The notes beneath the pieces are model-generated. The model did not search any database, was not told the DNA's origin, and saw only the letters and a program-made list of their open reading frames with translations. The position numbers were made by a program, and so were the translations under genes. Below are positions 49,291 to 59,021 of a stretch of DNA of 64,000 nt, one piece after another (within the stretch, counting starts at the first letter, position 1; the number at the start of each line of letters is the position of its first letter). The stretch is from positions 1 to 64,000 of the forward strand of contig JAIQZO010000031.1 of NCBI GenBank assembly GCA_021777055.1, written 5' to 3'. This DNA is from Candidatus Anammoxibacter sp. (GTDB lineage Bacteria; Planctomycetota; Brocadiia; Brocadiales; Anammoxibacteraceae).

Positions 49291-50649
49291 TTATTTTATC
49301 ATTTTCCATGATAAGTTACAGTGTTTGAGCTTTTCATAAAAATTCTTCTTATGCATTCCGGATATTTCCAATGCTTGTTTCAGGCTCCCTTTAGTTAAAC
49401 CTTGAAGTTTGGTGAAATATGCAGCATCAAAATCGTTAATTGCTTTCTCTTTCATATCATGATACTTTTCCGGAATACTAATATCCACCAGACCAATATG
49501 ATGTATAACATCTGGATAATCAATCTCACATTCACGGCAGCTTAACGTCAAGGCATAGATGGTCTGTTTTAGTTCTCTAACGTTTCCTGGCCATAGATAT
49601 CTTGTGAGTGCATCTAGGGCGCGTGGTGATATACTTCGTCTTCTGTTCTGCATGTTGCTGTACATCTCAAGAAAATAGCCAACAAGGTGCGGTATATCTT
49701 CCGGACGTGACCTTAAAGGTTCTACGTATATTGTAACGCCTGCAATACGATAATAAAGGTCCTGGCGAAAACGGCCCTGTTTCACTCTTTCTTTTAGGTC
49801 ACAATTAGTGGCACATATTATACGTGCATCAGCCTTACGGCAAGAATTACTGCCTACGGAATAATATTCACCGCTGTCTAGAAATCTAAGGAGTTTGGTT
49901 TGTGTATTGGTTGGAAGATCGCATACTTCGTCTAGGAATAGTGTACCTCTGTCCGCCGCACCTGCATACCCCAGGGATGTAGTGCCTGCACCGGTAAAGG
50001 CCCCTTTTGTATGTCCAAAAAATTCACTTTCTGCAAGGGTTCCCAGTGTTGAACAATTTACCGGGACAAACGGTTTGTCCCATCTATTTCCTGCCATGTG
50101 AATGCGGTTTGCAACGATCTCCTTTCCAGTCCCCGTCTCACCGCTGATGAGGATAGGTACGTCACTATTAGCAAATGTTCTGATATCTTCTGTAACGCGA
50201 CGAACAGACTTAGAAACACCGACAAATTTATATTTAAACATGCTGCTTGCTTTGTCTATCACAATTGATCTGACCTTACGTATATGGCGCAGTGCAGCAT
50301 ATATAGTGCATACAAATTGTTTCTCATGAAAAGGTTTAGAGATGAAGAAGGTTATACCTAAGGAACTAAATGTGGTTATCGTTTTCTCATTAGTAGAAGC
50401 GGTCATTATTACGATTTCGCTATCTTTATATTCTTTTACAATATGCCTTGTCAGTTCCAGACAGCTGTTTTCCGGTTTTAAATCACCAACAACTATTAAG
50501 TTGAAATGGTATTTCTCTAATGATTTGATAGTGGTAATGTAATTGCGTGAAATAGTCACGTGAAAGTTATTTTGCCATAGACACGTTTGTATTTGATCTA
50601 GTGTTTTTATGTCATTATCCACTACTAGAATCTGCTCTTGCTTTTTCAT
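49291..50649 (-). CDS. Sigma-54-dependent response regulator (NtrC family)
   Basis: About 452 residues from the ATG at 50649. The receiver domain has Asp56 (VVGDLKPE) and Lys105 (SKPF). The AAA+ domain shows Walker A GETGTGKE (170-177), the sigma-54 contact loop GAFTGA (216-221) and Walker B GTLFLDEV (235-242). The C-terminus is a Fis-type HTH (LKQALEISGMHKKNFYEKLKH). It would activate sigma-54 promoters after phosphorylation. No cognate sensor kinase is adjacent. Its downstream neighbours on the same strand are surface proteins, a possible but unproven target. Confidence 0.93.
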   Translation of the reverse strand: MKKQEQILVVDNDIKTLDQIQTCLWQNNFHVTISRNYITTIKSLEKYHFNLIVVGDLKPENSCLELTRHIVKEYKDSEIVIMTASTNEKTITTFSSLGITFFISKPFHEKQFVCTIYAALRHIRKVRSIVIDKASSMFKYKFVGVSKSVRRVTEDIRTFANSDVPILISGETGTGKEIVANRIHMAGNRWDKPFVPVNCSTLGTLAESEFFGHTKGAFTGAGTTSLGYAGAADRGTLFLDEVCDLPTNTQTKLLRFLDSGEYYSVGSNSCRKADARIICATNCDLKERVKQGRFRQDLYYRIAGVTIYVEPLRSRPEDIPHLVGYFLEMYSNMQNRRRSISPRALDALTRYLWPGNVRELKQTIYALTLSCRECEIDYPDVIHHIGLVDISIPEKYHDMKEKAINDFDAAYFTKLQGLTKGSLKQALEISGMHKKNFYEKLKHCNLSWKMIK

Positions 50650-50737
50650 TGTCAACTTTTATTGATGGAAAAAGTTTGTAAACAACTGTCTGATCAAACA
50701 AGTAAAAGCGAAATCTGTAATTGATCCAAATTCATAC

Positions 50738-50760
50738 GGCGGTACATATACCGCCTTTTT
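50738..50760 (+). terminator. Hairpin GGCGGTA-CATA-TACCGCC followed by T-run
   Basis: Perfect 7-bp stem with a four-base loop and TTTTT on the plus strand. No plus-strand gene lies directly upstream, so it may be an attenuator of an unseen transcript. A similar hairpin without T-run (GGTGGTA...TACCACC) lies at 50841-50858. Confidence 0.5.
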
Positions 50761-50984
50761 AATTGTATCTCTTATTTATCTATGCAACCATTAATTAAGC
50801 TGATAATCAGATGCAAAATTCTTTTAGTATAAATAGTTTTGGTGGTAAACATACCACCGGTTGTCTTTCCAAACATTTTAAGAATATTATTTTAAAGATT
50901 GTTATACTCAAATAATTAATCCAAAACGATATAATCATTTGTTTTTATATTATATATTCTAAATCACTTTGAAACCAGATACAT

Positions 50985-51305
50985 AATGTGGGCGAAACTG
51001 CAACCAAGATTGCGAATACAGAATTCAGTAGTCAGGATTCAGAATAAATCATAGGTTCGTCATAATTTTACACTGCTTTTTTATCGTAAGGTTAGTATGA
51101 ATTTTCTAAATCTTGTTTTCTATTATTCTGACTACTGATTCTGTATTCCATAAAAGCTACAAAATCTTTAAAAAAGAGAAGTTCTTATAAAGAAACTCTA
51201 TAGTGGGCGAAACCGCAACCAAATTGGGAATAGAGAATGCAGGATACAGAATAAAGCACAGATTGGTAGTTATTTCACTATGTTATTAATAGTCAAATTG
51301 CCTTT
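50985..51305. repeat. Two tandem palindromic dispersed elements
   Basis: One copy runs from about 50985 (TGGGCGAAACTGCAACC) to 51204. A partial copy then begins at the shared CTATAG (TAGTGGGCGAAACCGCAACC, to about 51305). Tandem joining through CTATAG also occurs at 36087. Confidence 0.7.
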
Positions 51306-51327
51306 ACTTCTCAACAGACTTGTTTTT

Positions 51328-51556
51328 GTGGTGGTAAATTGACCTCCTTTTTAGAATTGTTATAGCGATATATGGCCTGGTTTAATTAATGCTTTTATTG
51401 TGTAAAGTTGTAACTGGATATTGTCCTTTGTCTTATGGTGTTTGTAGAGATTAGCCTTTAGAACGGTATAAGTTTTGCTAATTTAAGAAATTAGGAGGAG
51501 GAGGTTAGTAAATACTTTAAATTGGGGGCAAGTATTAATTAAAGGAGGAAAATAGA
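51328..51556 (+). promoter_or_regulatory. Conserved leader of STAS-PilZ gene 1
   Basis: The region begins with a GGTGGTAAATTGACCTCCTTTTT hairpin-like block, followed by AGAATTGTTATAGCGATATATGG. A block of the same order precedes the paralogue at 55783 on. Several GGAGG stretches and a strong AAAGGAGG site lie before the ATG. Confidence 0.55.
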
Positions 51557-52360
51557 ATGGTCGCTACCGATGTTGTTATTAGCAATTTACCTGGAAAGAG
51601 AACTTGTTATAACATAGGAGTGATATCTCCCTTGGGAGATATGAAAGGTAGCAATGTCTTATTATTTAAGGATAAATTGTTTTCATGTCTGTATGAGGGG
51701 AGATGTTTACAGCTGATTAATTTTGCAAACGTTTCAAAAATTGATAAGCATGCAGTTGATACATTACATATTTTATTAGGCAGAGGTATGCAGTTAGGTT
51801 TGTTCAATGTTTCTCCTGGCATAAAACGTATAATAGGTTTAAATAGGAATAAATGTCTTAGTGAGAAGATATTAGATGCAAGTACTCAGCAAGAAGCAGT
51901 CATTCTGTTTGAAGAAAAAATCATTAAATTAACGAAAGAGAAAAATTCTTCTTTTGTTGATTCTATGAAGAAGAGACCTTTTCCGCGTGTTGAAATATCT
52001 TTACCTGTAGTGTTTCGTTGCGAAATCTCGCATACTCATCATGCATTATGCCATGCGCAAACAGAGAATATTAGTAAAAACGGTATGTATATATCACAAG
52101 TTCATGCGTCAAATGGTTTACTCAAGAAAAATACGCGTGTCAAAGGTAAAGATCTTTATAACTTAAGCCTTAACTTGAGAAATTGGGGGATATCTCTTGA
52201 TACAGAAGGGGTTTGTGTGCGTGAGCATAGGAAAAACAGTGATAATCTTTGTCTGGGAATAAGATTTAGGAATATGAATGGATATTGTGAAGAAGTATTG
52301 ACCGGTCTTGTTTACGATAATACCCCTTTGCCTAACTATTTATCATACATGGGAAATTAA
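51557..52360 (+). CDS. STAS-PilZ domain protein, paralogue 1
   Basis: A 267-residue cytoplasmic protein. Residues 15-115 form a STAS-like domain (LINFANVSKIDKHAVDTLHILLGRGMQLGLFNVSP), as in anti-sigma-factor antagonists but without the phosphorylatable DSxG serine. Residues about 145-260 form a PilZ-type domain (KKRPFPRVEISLPVVFRC, ENISKNGMYI, LCLGIRFRNMN), which may bind c-di-GMP. A near-identical architecture follows at 56007-56813 with strong residue identity. An AAAGGAGG site precedes the ATG. It probably links c-di-GMP to a partner-switch or stress pathway. Confidence 0.85.
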   Translation: MVATDVVISNLPGKRTCYNIGVISPLGDMKGSNVLLFKDKLFSCLYEGRCLQLINFANVSKIDKHAVDTLHILLGRGMQLGLFNVSPGIKRIIGLNRNKCLSEKILDASTQQEAVILFEEKIIKLTKEKNSSFVDSMKKRPFPRVEISLPVVFRCEISHTHHALCHAQTENISKNGMYISQVHASNGLLKKNTRVKGKDLYNLSLNLRNWGISLDTEGVCVREHRKNSDNLCLGIRFRNMNGYCEEVLTGLVYDNTPLPNYLSYMGN

Positions 52361-53184
52361 TGGTGTTGTCACATGTGTAGAAAGTAGTGTGGCTGAATAA
52401 GAAGTTGGAAATTTTGAGGTAGGGGACGCTTTGGGTATAATTGGTTGACCATTTGAAGGGTAGTCTAGAATATGCGGATATGTTTATAGCGGCTTATAAG
52501 ATATTTATGGTAATTATTCAGAATACAGTAGTCAGGAGCCAGAATTCAGAATATAGCACCAGTTTTCGGTTTAATTTTTAAACATTTAAACAGAATAAAT
52601 AGACGAGAAGGCTTTTTGCCTGTCCGCTAAACGGTGTCAATATAGTATTACCCTGTAAAGACCTCTTTTTTAGAAAGATTTTTGTATTGACCTTGCTATA
52701 GATACAAACATATATATTTCAACTTGGTGTATTAAAACATTTAGAAGCAGCCTGCAAGGCTGCTCCAGGTGCAAAAAGATTTTGTAGCTTTTATGGAATA
52801 CAGAATTCAGGAGCCAGAATTCAGAATAAAGCATAGATTTGTTCTTGGTTTACAATAGAGTTATTAATTGTAAATTTGTATTCACTTCCTGAATTATGTT
52901 TCCTATTATTCTGACTTCTGGCTCCTGAATTCTGTATTCTGGTTGTGGCTTCGCCGCACTATGGTACTAGTTTTTTTTATTCTGACTTCTGGCTCTTGTT
53001 TTCTGCCTATGCTGAATAGATAGAAGCTTTATCACTTTCGTTTTTGGTTTTAGTCTTAAGTTCCTCCATACAAGGTTTGATCTCTTTAAGGTTGTCTTCT
53101 AGATACATAGTTTTATTTCTGAGTATTTCAAGTTTCTTTTCTTAAAAAAAGCATGGCTATCTTTACTGGGTAAATCGGAGTATC
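52361..53184. other. Intergenic region with palindromic elements
   Basis: About 820 bases. It holds a fragment at about 52508-52560 and a near-complete element at 52641-52970 carrying an extra segment with a GCAGCCTGCAAGGCTGC hairpin. No gene is seen. Confidence 0.6.
52641..52970. repeat. Palindromic dispersed element with internal insertion
   Basis: The left end ATAGTATTACCCTGTAAAGACC, the central CAGAATTCAGGAGCCAGAATTC palindrome and the right end TTGTGGCTTCGCCGCACTAT are intact. About 95 extra bases lie near the left end. Confidence 0.7.
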
Positions 53185-54278
53185 ATGAAAATAAAAAAGA
53201 CGCATTGGGATATTAACCGGTGGCGGTGACTGTGTAGGACTAAATGCAGTTATTTGTGCTGTTACAAAAAAGCAATCTTTGAACATGATTATTAAGTTAT
53301 CAGGATTCTAGATGGTTATGCTGGACTTATTTACAAAAAAATAAAAGAATTAAATCTAGGTGATGTATCCGGAATCTTGACCCTTGGCGGCACTATTCTT
53401 GGAACATCCAATAAGGCCGATCCTTATAATTATGCAGTGCTTAACGAAGGAAAGACTATATATTCTGATAGATCAAAGGAAGTTATTGATTACATTAAGC
53501 ATTTGAATATAAAAGTGTTGGTATGTATTGGGGGGTGACGGTACTTTACGAATTGCAAAGAAATTGTTTGATGATGGAGTTCCTGTTGTTGGTGTTCCAA
53601 AGACTATAGATAATGATATCAGAGGTACTGATGTTACATTTGGATTTGATACCGCTGTTGAAATTGCGACTGAAGGAATTGATCGTATTCACAGTACTGC
53701 GCAATCTCACCATCGTGTTATGATTGTTGAAGTGATGGGCCGAACAGCTGGCTGGATTGCGTTGCATGCTGGCATAGCAGGGGGGGAGATGTTATTTTGA
53801 TTCCTGAAATTCCTTACGATATCAACATTGTTGCTGAAGAGCTCAGAAAACGAAGTAAAAGAGGTAAGAGGTTTAGTCTTGTTGTCGTGGCCGAAGGGGC
53901 AAAGCCTAAAGGTGGAAATGTCGTTGTAAAAAGGATTGTTAAAGATAGTTCAGAACCGGTTCGCCTAGGTGGAATAAGTTTTGTTTTAGGCGAAGAGATA
54001 GAGAATGTAACAGGATTAGAGACTCGAGCTGTTGTTATGGGCCATCTACAAAGGGGAGGTACACCTTCCTCTTTTGATCGTATTCTCGCAACACGGTTTT
54101 AGGGACAAGGACTGTGGATATGATTGAGGCGGGGGAATTTGGTTACATGGCTGGTATACAAAATGATTCCTTTATCAATGTCCCATTAGATGATGTTGCC
54201 AAAGGTGAACGAATTGTTCCAATTGATCATCAATTGATCAAATCTGCACGCTCTATAGGTGTGAGTTTCGGAGATTAA
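53185..54278 (+). pseudogene. pfkA: 6-phosphofructokinase pseudogene
   Basis: Joined frames reconstruct a PfkA-family protein of about 360 residues: ILTGGGDCVGLNAVI near the start, [68 protein letters not shown] and an intact C-terminus ending VSFGD. At least five frameshifts and one in-frame TAA (after HDY) interrupt it. Two shifts fall in G homopolymers (near 53533 and 53784) and could be sequencing errors, but the rest cannot all be. The gene looks inactivated, leaving 57279's glucan phosphorylase without this glycolytic step here. Confidence 0.88.
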
Positions 54279-54285
54279 ATTTTTA

Positions 54286-55326
54286 TCATGATGCCTCTTT
54301 TGCTATCTCTTTAATAAGTTCCTTTTGACGTTTACTCAAATTGGCTGGTACTGATATTACTACTTTAAACAGATGGTTACCACCTTTTACACCTTGTCCA
54401 TTTAATTTAAGGCAAGCCCCAGATGATGTTCCAGGGTGAATAGTTACAACTACTTCACCTCTAATTGTCCTGCAGGATATTTTACCTCCTATTGCGGCGG
54501 TCCAGAAAGGAACAAAAAGATTTGAAACAACATTATTTCCATCTATGTGAAATTCCTTATCTGGGATAACTTCAATGGTCAAATATAAATCGCCAGCAGA
54601 AGCCGTTTTTACAGAGGGGACACCTAAACCTTTTAACCGGAGAGTCTGACCAGATCTGGTTCCCTCTGGTACTTTTACATCAACATTCCTCAATTTTTCT
54701 ACTAAACCCATGCCTTTACAGGTGCTGCACTTATTTGACGGATCTATACCTGATCCACCGCAAAATTGACAAGGTCTGGTTATGCTAAAAAAATTGCCAT
54801 ATTCAGAATCGGTGCTTATACTGTGTCCAGAGCCATTGCATACTTTACAAGATTTTGAATGTCCTGCTTTTGCTCCTGTTCCTTTACAGGTGGAACAAGC
54901 ATCTTGGCCGTTTAATTGAAATTTGATCTTTCCACCAAGAGCGGCAGTCCGAAAATCTACTTGAACCTTCGCTTCAATATTCTGACTCAATCCTTGCCCC
55001 ATACCAGGTTCATATCTCTCATGAAAACGTGTTCCAAAACCAGAAAATAGATCTGAGAAGTTGCGAAGAATATCATCTGTATCCGTCCATCCTTTAAATC
55101 CGGTTTGCCGAACACCTTCTGTACCACTTTCATCATAGGCATTTCGACGTTTTTTATCTGAAAGAACAGAGTAAGCATTCGCAATCTCTTTAAATTTCTC
55201 CTCAGCTTCTTTTGATCCCTTATTTTTATCCGGGTGGTACTTCAAGGCTAAACTACGGTAAGCCTGCTTGATCTCGTCAAGGGTAGCATCTTTAGAGACT
55301 CCTAAGATTTCATAATAATCTTTCAT
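54286..55326 (-). CDS. dnaJ: Chaperone protein DnaJ
   Basis: A 346-residue protein with an N-terminal J domain ([24 protein letters not shown] at 31-33), a Gly/Phe-rich segment ([12 protein letters not shown]), a zinc-binding domain with four repeats ([32 protein letters not shown]) and the C-terminal substrate domain. It stimulates DnaK ATPase activity. DnaK and GrpE are not adjacent. An Hsp20-like gene lies immediately upstream on the same strand (three-base gap), suggesting one stress operon. It is convergent with the broken pfkA. Confidence 0.94.
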   Translation of the reverse strand: MKDYYEILGVSKDATLDEIKQAYRSLALKYHPDKNKGSKEAEEKFKEIANAYSVLSDKKRRNAYDESGTEGVRQTGFKGWTDTDDILRNFSDLFSGFGTRFHERYEPGMGQGLSQNIEAKVQVDFRTAALGGKIKFQLNGQDACSTCKGTGAKAGHSKSCKVCNGSGHSISTDSEYGNFFSITRPCQFCGGSGIDPSNKCSTCKGMGLVEKLRNVDVKVPEGTRSGQTLRLKGLGVPSVKTASAGDLYLTIEVIPDKEFHIDGNNVVSNLFVPFWTAAIGGKISCRTIRGEVVVTIHPGTSSGACLKLNGQGVKGGNHLFKVVISVPANLSKRQKELIKEIAKEAS

Positions 55327-55329
55327 TAT

Positions 55330-55923
55330 TTAATCTCCTTTTGCATGAATACTAATCTCTAAAACGCCCCATTCAAACTTGATTACCATCTCATCTGAAG
55401 AATACTTAAATGGAACAGATAAGCTGCAGGTGAAGATCTTGCTCTCAGGCAGAGTACGAAGAGCCCTTATAACAATCTCTAATTCTGCAATCTCTACGTC
55501 AATATCGGGTTCAATAACTCCAGGCAAATCGATGTAATATCGAACCCATTCTGATTTCTTAATAATCTTATATGAAGGTTCTTCTTTGTCCAATTCTTCA
55601 AACATAACAGTAAGATCTCCTGAAAAACAATTTATATTTGCATAATAATCATAAATCGAAGCCATTAGTTTGTCAAATCCTGCTTTCCAAACCATTTGAA
55701 AATATAAATCTATAACTTGCGATATGACATTTGTGTTGGTGCTGTCAACGGATTCCTGTTTTGTATATACGACTTTCCTTGCAGGAGGTAAATAGGCCTC
55801 CTTTTTAGAATTGTTATAGCAATATATGGACTTTTCTAATTTATGTTTATTATACATGCAATTATAACTATATGATGAACAACGTCTTAAAATGTTTTCG
55901 AATATGATACTTAGGAACGGCAC
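55330..55923 (-). CDS. Hsp20-like small heat-shock protein
   Basis: An open frame of 197 codons. Residues about 120-197 match the alpha-crystallin pattern: YYIDLPGVIEPDIDVEIAELEIVI, FTCSLSVPFKYSSDEMVIKFEWGVLEISI. It would hold unfolding proteins for refolding by the DnaJ encoded just downstream. The start is uncertain. The first 60 codons overlap the plus-strand leader hairpin of STAS-PilZ gene 2 and are not conserved-looking; an internal Met at residue 77 or an unusual start is possible. The protein core is clear, its N-terminus is not. Confidence 0.7.
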   Translation of the reverse strand: MPFLSIIFENILRRCSSYSYNCMYNKHKLEKSIYCYNNSKKEAYLPPARKVVYTKQESVDSTNTNVISQVIDLYFQMVWKAGFDKLMASIYDYYANINCFSGDLTVMFEELDKEEPSYKIIKKSEWVRYYIDLPGVIEPDIDVEIAELEIVIRALRTLPESKIFTCSLSVPFKYSSDEMVIKFEWGVLEISIHAKGD

Positions 55924-56006
55924 AAGTTTTGCTTTTTATATTATAGGAAGAGGTTATGAATAATTTTAAATTATATAGCAACCATAATAAAAAGGGGGGA
56001 AAGAGA
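55783..56006 (+). promoter_or_regulatory. Conserved leader of STAS-PilZ gene 2
   Basis: The block begins AGGAGGTAAATAGGCCTCCT, a perfect 6-bp hairpin followed by TTTT, then AGAATTGTTATAGCAATATATGG as in the leader at 51328. The layout suggests an attenuator or RNA switch shared by the paralogues. It overlaps the 5' end of the minus-strand Hsp20-like frame. Confidence 0.55.
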
Positions 56007-56813
56007 ATGGTTGATGTCGCTATTGCAACTAACAATTTACTGAAAGAGAGATCTCGTTTTAACATAGAAGTGATTTCTTTAAGTGGAAACATAAAAGGTA
56101 GCAATGATTTGTCACTTAAGCGTGAGTTGTTTTCATGTTTGTATGAGGGTAGATATTTCCAGCTGATTGATTTTGCTAATGTTTCAAGAATTGATAAGCA
56201 TGCGGTTGATATATTACATAATTTATTAGGCAGAGGTATGCAATTACGTTTGTTCAATGTTTCTCCTGTCATAAAACATATAATAGGGTCAAACAGGAAT
56301 AAATGCCTCAGCGAGAAAATATTAGACGTAAATTCTCGGGAAGAAGCAGTTCTTATGTTTGACGAAGAAATTATGGAATTATCTAAGCAAAAGGATTTTT
56401 CTTTTGCTGATTGTATTAAAAAGAGACCTTACCCCCGTGTTGAAAGCTCTTTTCCTGTAGAATTTAGATGTGATATTTCACATCTGCATCATGTCTGCTG
56501 CTGTCATGCACAAGCAGAAAATATTAGTAAAAATGGTATGTATGTATCGCAAGTTCATGCATCAAAGGGTTTAATCGGGGAAAATACACATATCAAAGGT
56601 AAAGACCTTTACAACTTAACTCTTAACTTGCGACCTCCGGGTATATCTCTTGCAACTGATGGGGTTTGTGTGCGTGAACAGAGAAAAAAGAATGATAACC
56701 TTTGCCTGGGAATAAGGTTTAGGAATGTGAATGAATATTGTGAAGAAGTATTAACCGGTTTTGTCTATGATAATACCCCATTACCTAATTATTTATCATA
56801 CATGGAACATTAA
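56007..56813 (+). CDS. STAS-PilZ domain protein, paralogue 2
   Basis: About 268 residues from the ATG at 56007, which aligns with the start of paralogue 1 and has a purine-rich AAGGGGGGAAAG site; an ATG at 55956 is also open. The domains are the same: STAS-like (LIDFANVSRIDKHAVDILHNLLGRGMQLRLFNVSP) and PilZ (KKRPYPRVESSFPVEFRC, ENISKNGMYV, LCLGIRFRNVN). Cysteine and histidine differences (HHVCCCHA) distinguish it. The pair arose by duplication, with pfkA and dnaJ between them. Confidence 0.85.
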   Translation: MVDVAIATNNLLKERSRFNIEVISLSGNIKGSNDLSLKRELFSCLYEGRYFQLIDFANVSRIDKHAVDILHNLLGRGMQLRLFNVSPVIKHIIGSNRNKCLSEKILDVNSREEAVLMFDEEIMELSKQKDFSFADCIKKRPYPRVESSFPVEFRCDISHLHHVCCCHAQAENISKNGMYVSQVHASKGLIGENTHIKGKDLYNLTLNLRPPGISLATDGVCVREQRKKNDNLCLGIRFRNVNEYCEEVLTGFVYDNTPLPNYLSYMEH

Positions 56814-57278
56814 TGGTGTTGTAACTTGGAAAGAAAGTAGTGAGGATGAATCTGAAATGGTTGGAAATATGGTGGGAGGGGGGGATCTTTAGGGATGAGC
56901 ATGTAACTCACAGATTTAGGTTAGATCTGTTCAATCAGACTTGTTAAATCTAACCTAAATCTAGCCAAAAATATTTGGAATATCAAAAAATCACTAATCA
57001 CGCAACCTAGTTTGTTGGTTCAAGTCTTCTGACTGGAACCATGCTGACATTACGGTAAGTCTGTAGCCAGTAATAATCAGTATTAACGGAACCTATTAAC
57101 TTTACACAATACAGAGTATTGTTAAGGTCAAATTAGTTCAAGTCGGAGACTTGAACTAACAATTGTTCTTGTTACCTATTAATATATAATATATTTTGCA
57201 AAATGTGAGAGACAAATTCTCAGAATTATGGAGTAAGAATCTAAATACTAGAAACTCAACTTAGTTTGGGACTGCTCT
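56814..57278. other. Intergenic region with two hairpins between convergent genes
   Basis: About 460 bases. Two inverted repeats are clear: AGATTTAGGTTAGAT with its complement (56912-56962) and TTAGTTCAAGTC-GGA-GACTTGAACTAA (57133-57159). The second, with a three-base loop, is terminator-like. No gene. Confidence 0.7.
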
Positions 57279-58967
57279 CTAGAGAAAATAGGCGTTCACA
57301 ATGTACTGTCTTAACATCCTATGTGTATTGAAAAACGAACCGTTAATTGCAATGCAATGACGCATAATATCAACAAAGCTATGATTATTATTGTAGATTG
57401 GAAGAATCTCTTTAGAAAGCTTGGAGTACAATGCCATGGCGTCTTTTACTCTATCGCTGGTCTTGTCTAAGTCTTGGACCTTGTCGCCAATGGACCATCC
57501 TGTAACTCCTTCAATATGACCTTCAATCCACCAACCATCCAAAATACTTAGGCTTGGTACTCCATTTAGGGCGGCCTTCATACCGCTTGTTCCGGATGCC
57601 TCAAGTGGCGGTTGTGGAGTATTTAGCCAAATATCAACGCCTGATGTGATCATCTTTGCTAGCTCCATGTCGTAATTTTGAAGGTAAACAATTTTGATAT
57701 CATCCTTTAACATGTTTTTAATCTTATAAATATGCTTGATAAGTTCCTTGCCGCTATTATCTTTAGGATGGGCCTTCCCGGCATAAATAACTTGAAATGG
57801 GCCAACACTTGACGAGATCTCCTTAAGCTTCTCAATATCTTCAAAGAAAAGATCGCTTCTTTTATAAACAGTTGCCCGCCTTGCAAACCCTATTGTGAAG
57901 ATATCCACATCCAATCCGGCATTAGCTTCCCGGTTGACATAATGAATCAGTTGGGATTTTGCTTTGGTATGGGCGTCCCATAATTCCTGCCGTGGAATAC
58001 TCAACGCATATCGTAGGCTTTCGTTGTCTCGTCTCCATCCAGGGACGTAACTGTCAAATAACTCCTGAAAAGGTTTAGATGTCCATGTCTCTGCATGGAC
58101 ACCATTTGTAATGGACTCAATTATATAGTTTGCAAACATATGTTTTGCAACTTCACTATGTTTTTTCGCAACACCATTTACATAATGACTCAGATTAAGC
58201 GCCAGATATGTCAAATTTAGGGAACCTCCGCAACAGAATACATCCTTCATGTCGTAAAACTCTTGCCGTCCAAGAACACGTTTCACAAGGTCCATGGGGA
58301 ACTGATCATGTCCTGCCGGCACCGGTGTATGGGTAGTAAAGACGCACTTCTTTCGTACCGCCTCAACATCAGCAGAGGTGATGGATTTTCTCCCTGCTTT
58401 GTTTACCTCCTCGTCTAGAAGTTCTATTGTCATAAGGCTGGAGTGACCTTCATTCATATGAAATCGTTCAATATTCTGATATCCCAGTGCTCTAAGCATT
58501 CTTATACCACCTACACCCAGAACTATTTCTTGGCAAATGCGATAATGGTCATCACCCCCATAAAGAGAATCGGTTAATGTCCTATCCCATTCGAAATTTT
58601 CATTCAGATTTGCATCTAAAAAATAGACAGGGACTTTGAAACCGCTGATACCTTCCACCTCATACTTCCAGGCACGAAGGTAAACCATGCGTCCCTCTAC
58701 AGTCACAGATACTCTCTCTGGCATCTCTTCTAGAAAGTCGTCAACCATCCACTGTACAGGTTCTTCACTCTGCCATCCGTGAGAATCCAATCTTTGATAA
58801 AAATAACCCTTTCGATAGAGAAGAGACATGCCGATCATCGGAATTTTAAGGTCTGAAGCTGAACGGATCATATCTCCTGCCAATATTCCCAGACCGCCAC
58901 TGTACGACGGTATTCCTGCATCCACGGCTATTTCCATTGAAAAATATGCGACCTTACAATCTATCAT
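57279..58967 (-). CDS. glgP: Short alpha-glucan phosphorylase
   Basis: A 562-residue protein of the short bacterial/archaeal glucan phosphorylase group (classical enzymes exceed 800). N-terminal [27 protein letters not shown], then [24 protein letters not shown] and the C-terminal [13 protein letters not shown] segment, where the lysine would bind pyridoxal phosphate. It releases glucose 1-phosphate from glycogen-like glucans. The GalU-like enzyme at 7832 could use that product, though the genes are unlinked. Same strand as the following acyl-CoA synthetase, 54 bases apart. Confidence 0.92.
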   Translation of the reverse strand: MIDCKVAYFSMEIAVDAGIPSYSGGLGILAGDMIRSASDLKIPMIGMSLLYRKGYFYQRLDSHGWQSEEPVQWMVDDFLEEMPERVSVTVEGRMVYLRAWKYEVEGISGFKVPVYFLDANLNENFEWDRTLTDSLYGGDDHYRICQEIVLGVGGIRMLRALGYQNIERFHMNEGHSSLMTIELLDEEVNKAGRKSITSADVEAVRKKCVFTTHTPVPAGHDQFPMDLVKRVLGRQEFYDMKDVFCCGGSLNLTYLALNLSHYVNGVAKKHSEVAKHMFANYIIESITNGVHAETWTSKPFQELFDSYVPGWRRDNESLRYALSIPRQELWDAHTKAKSQLIHYVNREANAGLDVDIFTIGFARRATVYKRSDLFFEDIEKLKEISSSVGPFQVIYAGKAHPKDNSGKELIKHIYKIKNMLKDDIKIVYLQNYDMELAKMITSGVDIWLNTPQPPLEASGTSGMKAALNGVPSLSILDGWWIEGHIEGVTGWSIGDKVQDLDKTSDRVKDAMALYSKLSKEILPIYNNNHSFVDIMRHCIAINGSFFNTHRMLRQYIVNAYFL

Positions 58968-59021
58968 ATCTTTTAAAAACTCCTTTTAAAAAAAATCCAA
59001 ACAATCCGTCTAATTGTGATC

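Larger units (their letters stand above)
50650..51556. other. Intergenic region with hairpins and elements
   Basis: About 900 bases between divergent genes. It contains two GGYGGTA hairpins (50738-50760 and 50841-50858), two tandem palindromic elements (50985-51305) and the leader of the STAS-PilZ gene (51328-51556). Confidence 0.65.

Noticed and set aside
50841..50858. Terminator call for the hairpin GGTGGTA...TACCACC
   Set aside because: A perfect stem, but no T-run follows and no gene ends nearby. Its function is undecided.
53528..53800. A programmed frameshift in the phosphofructokinase gene
   Set aside because: The gene has several other shifts and a stop, without slippery-site/pseudoknot context at each. 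Decay explains them together.
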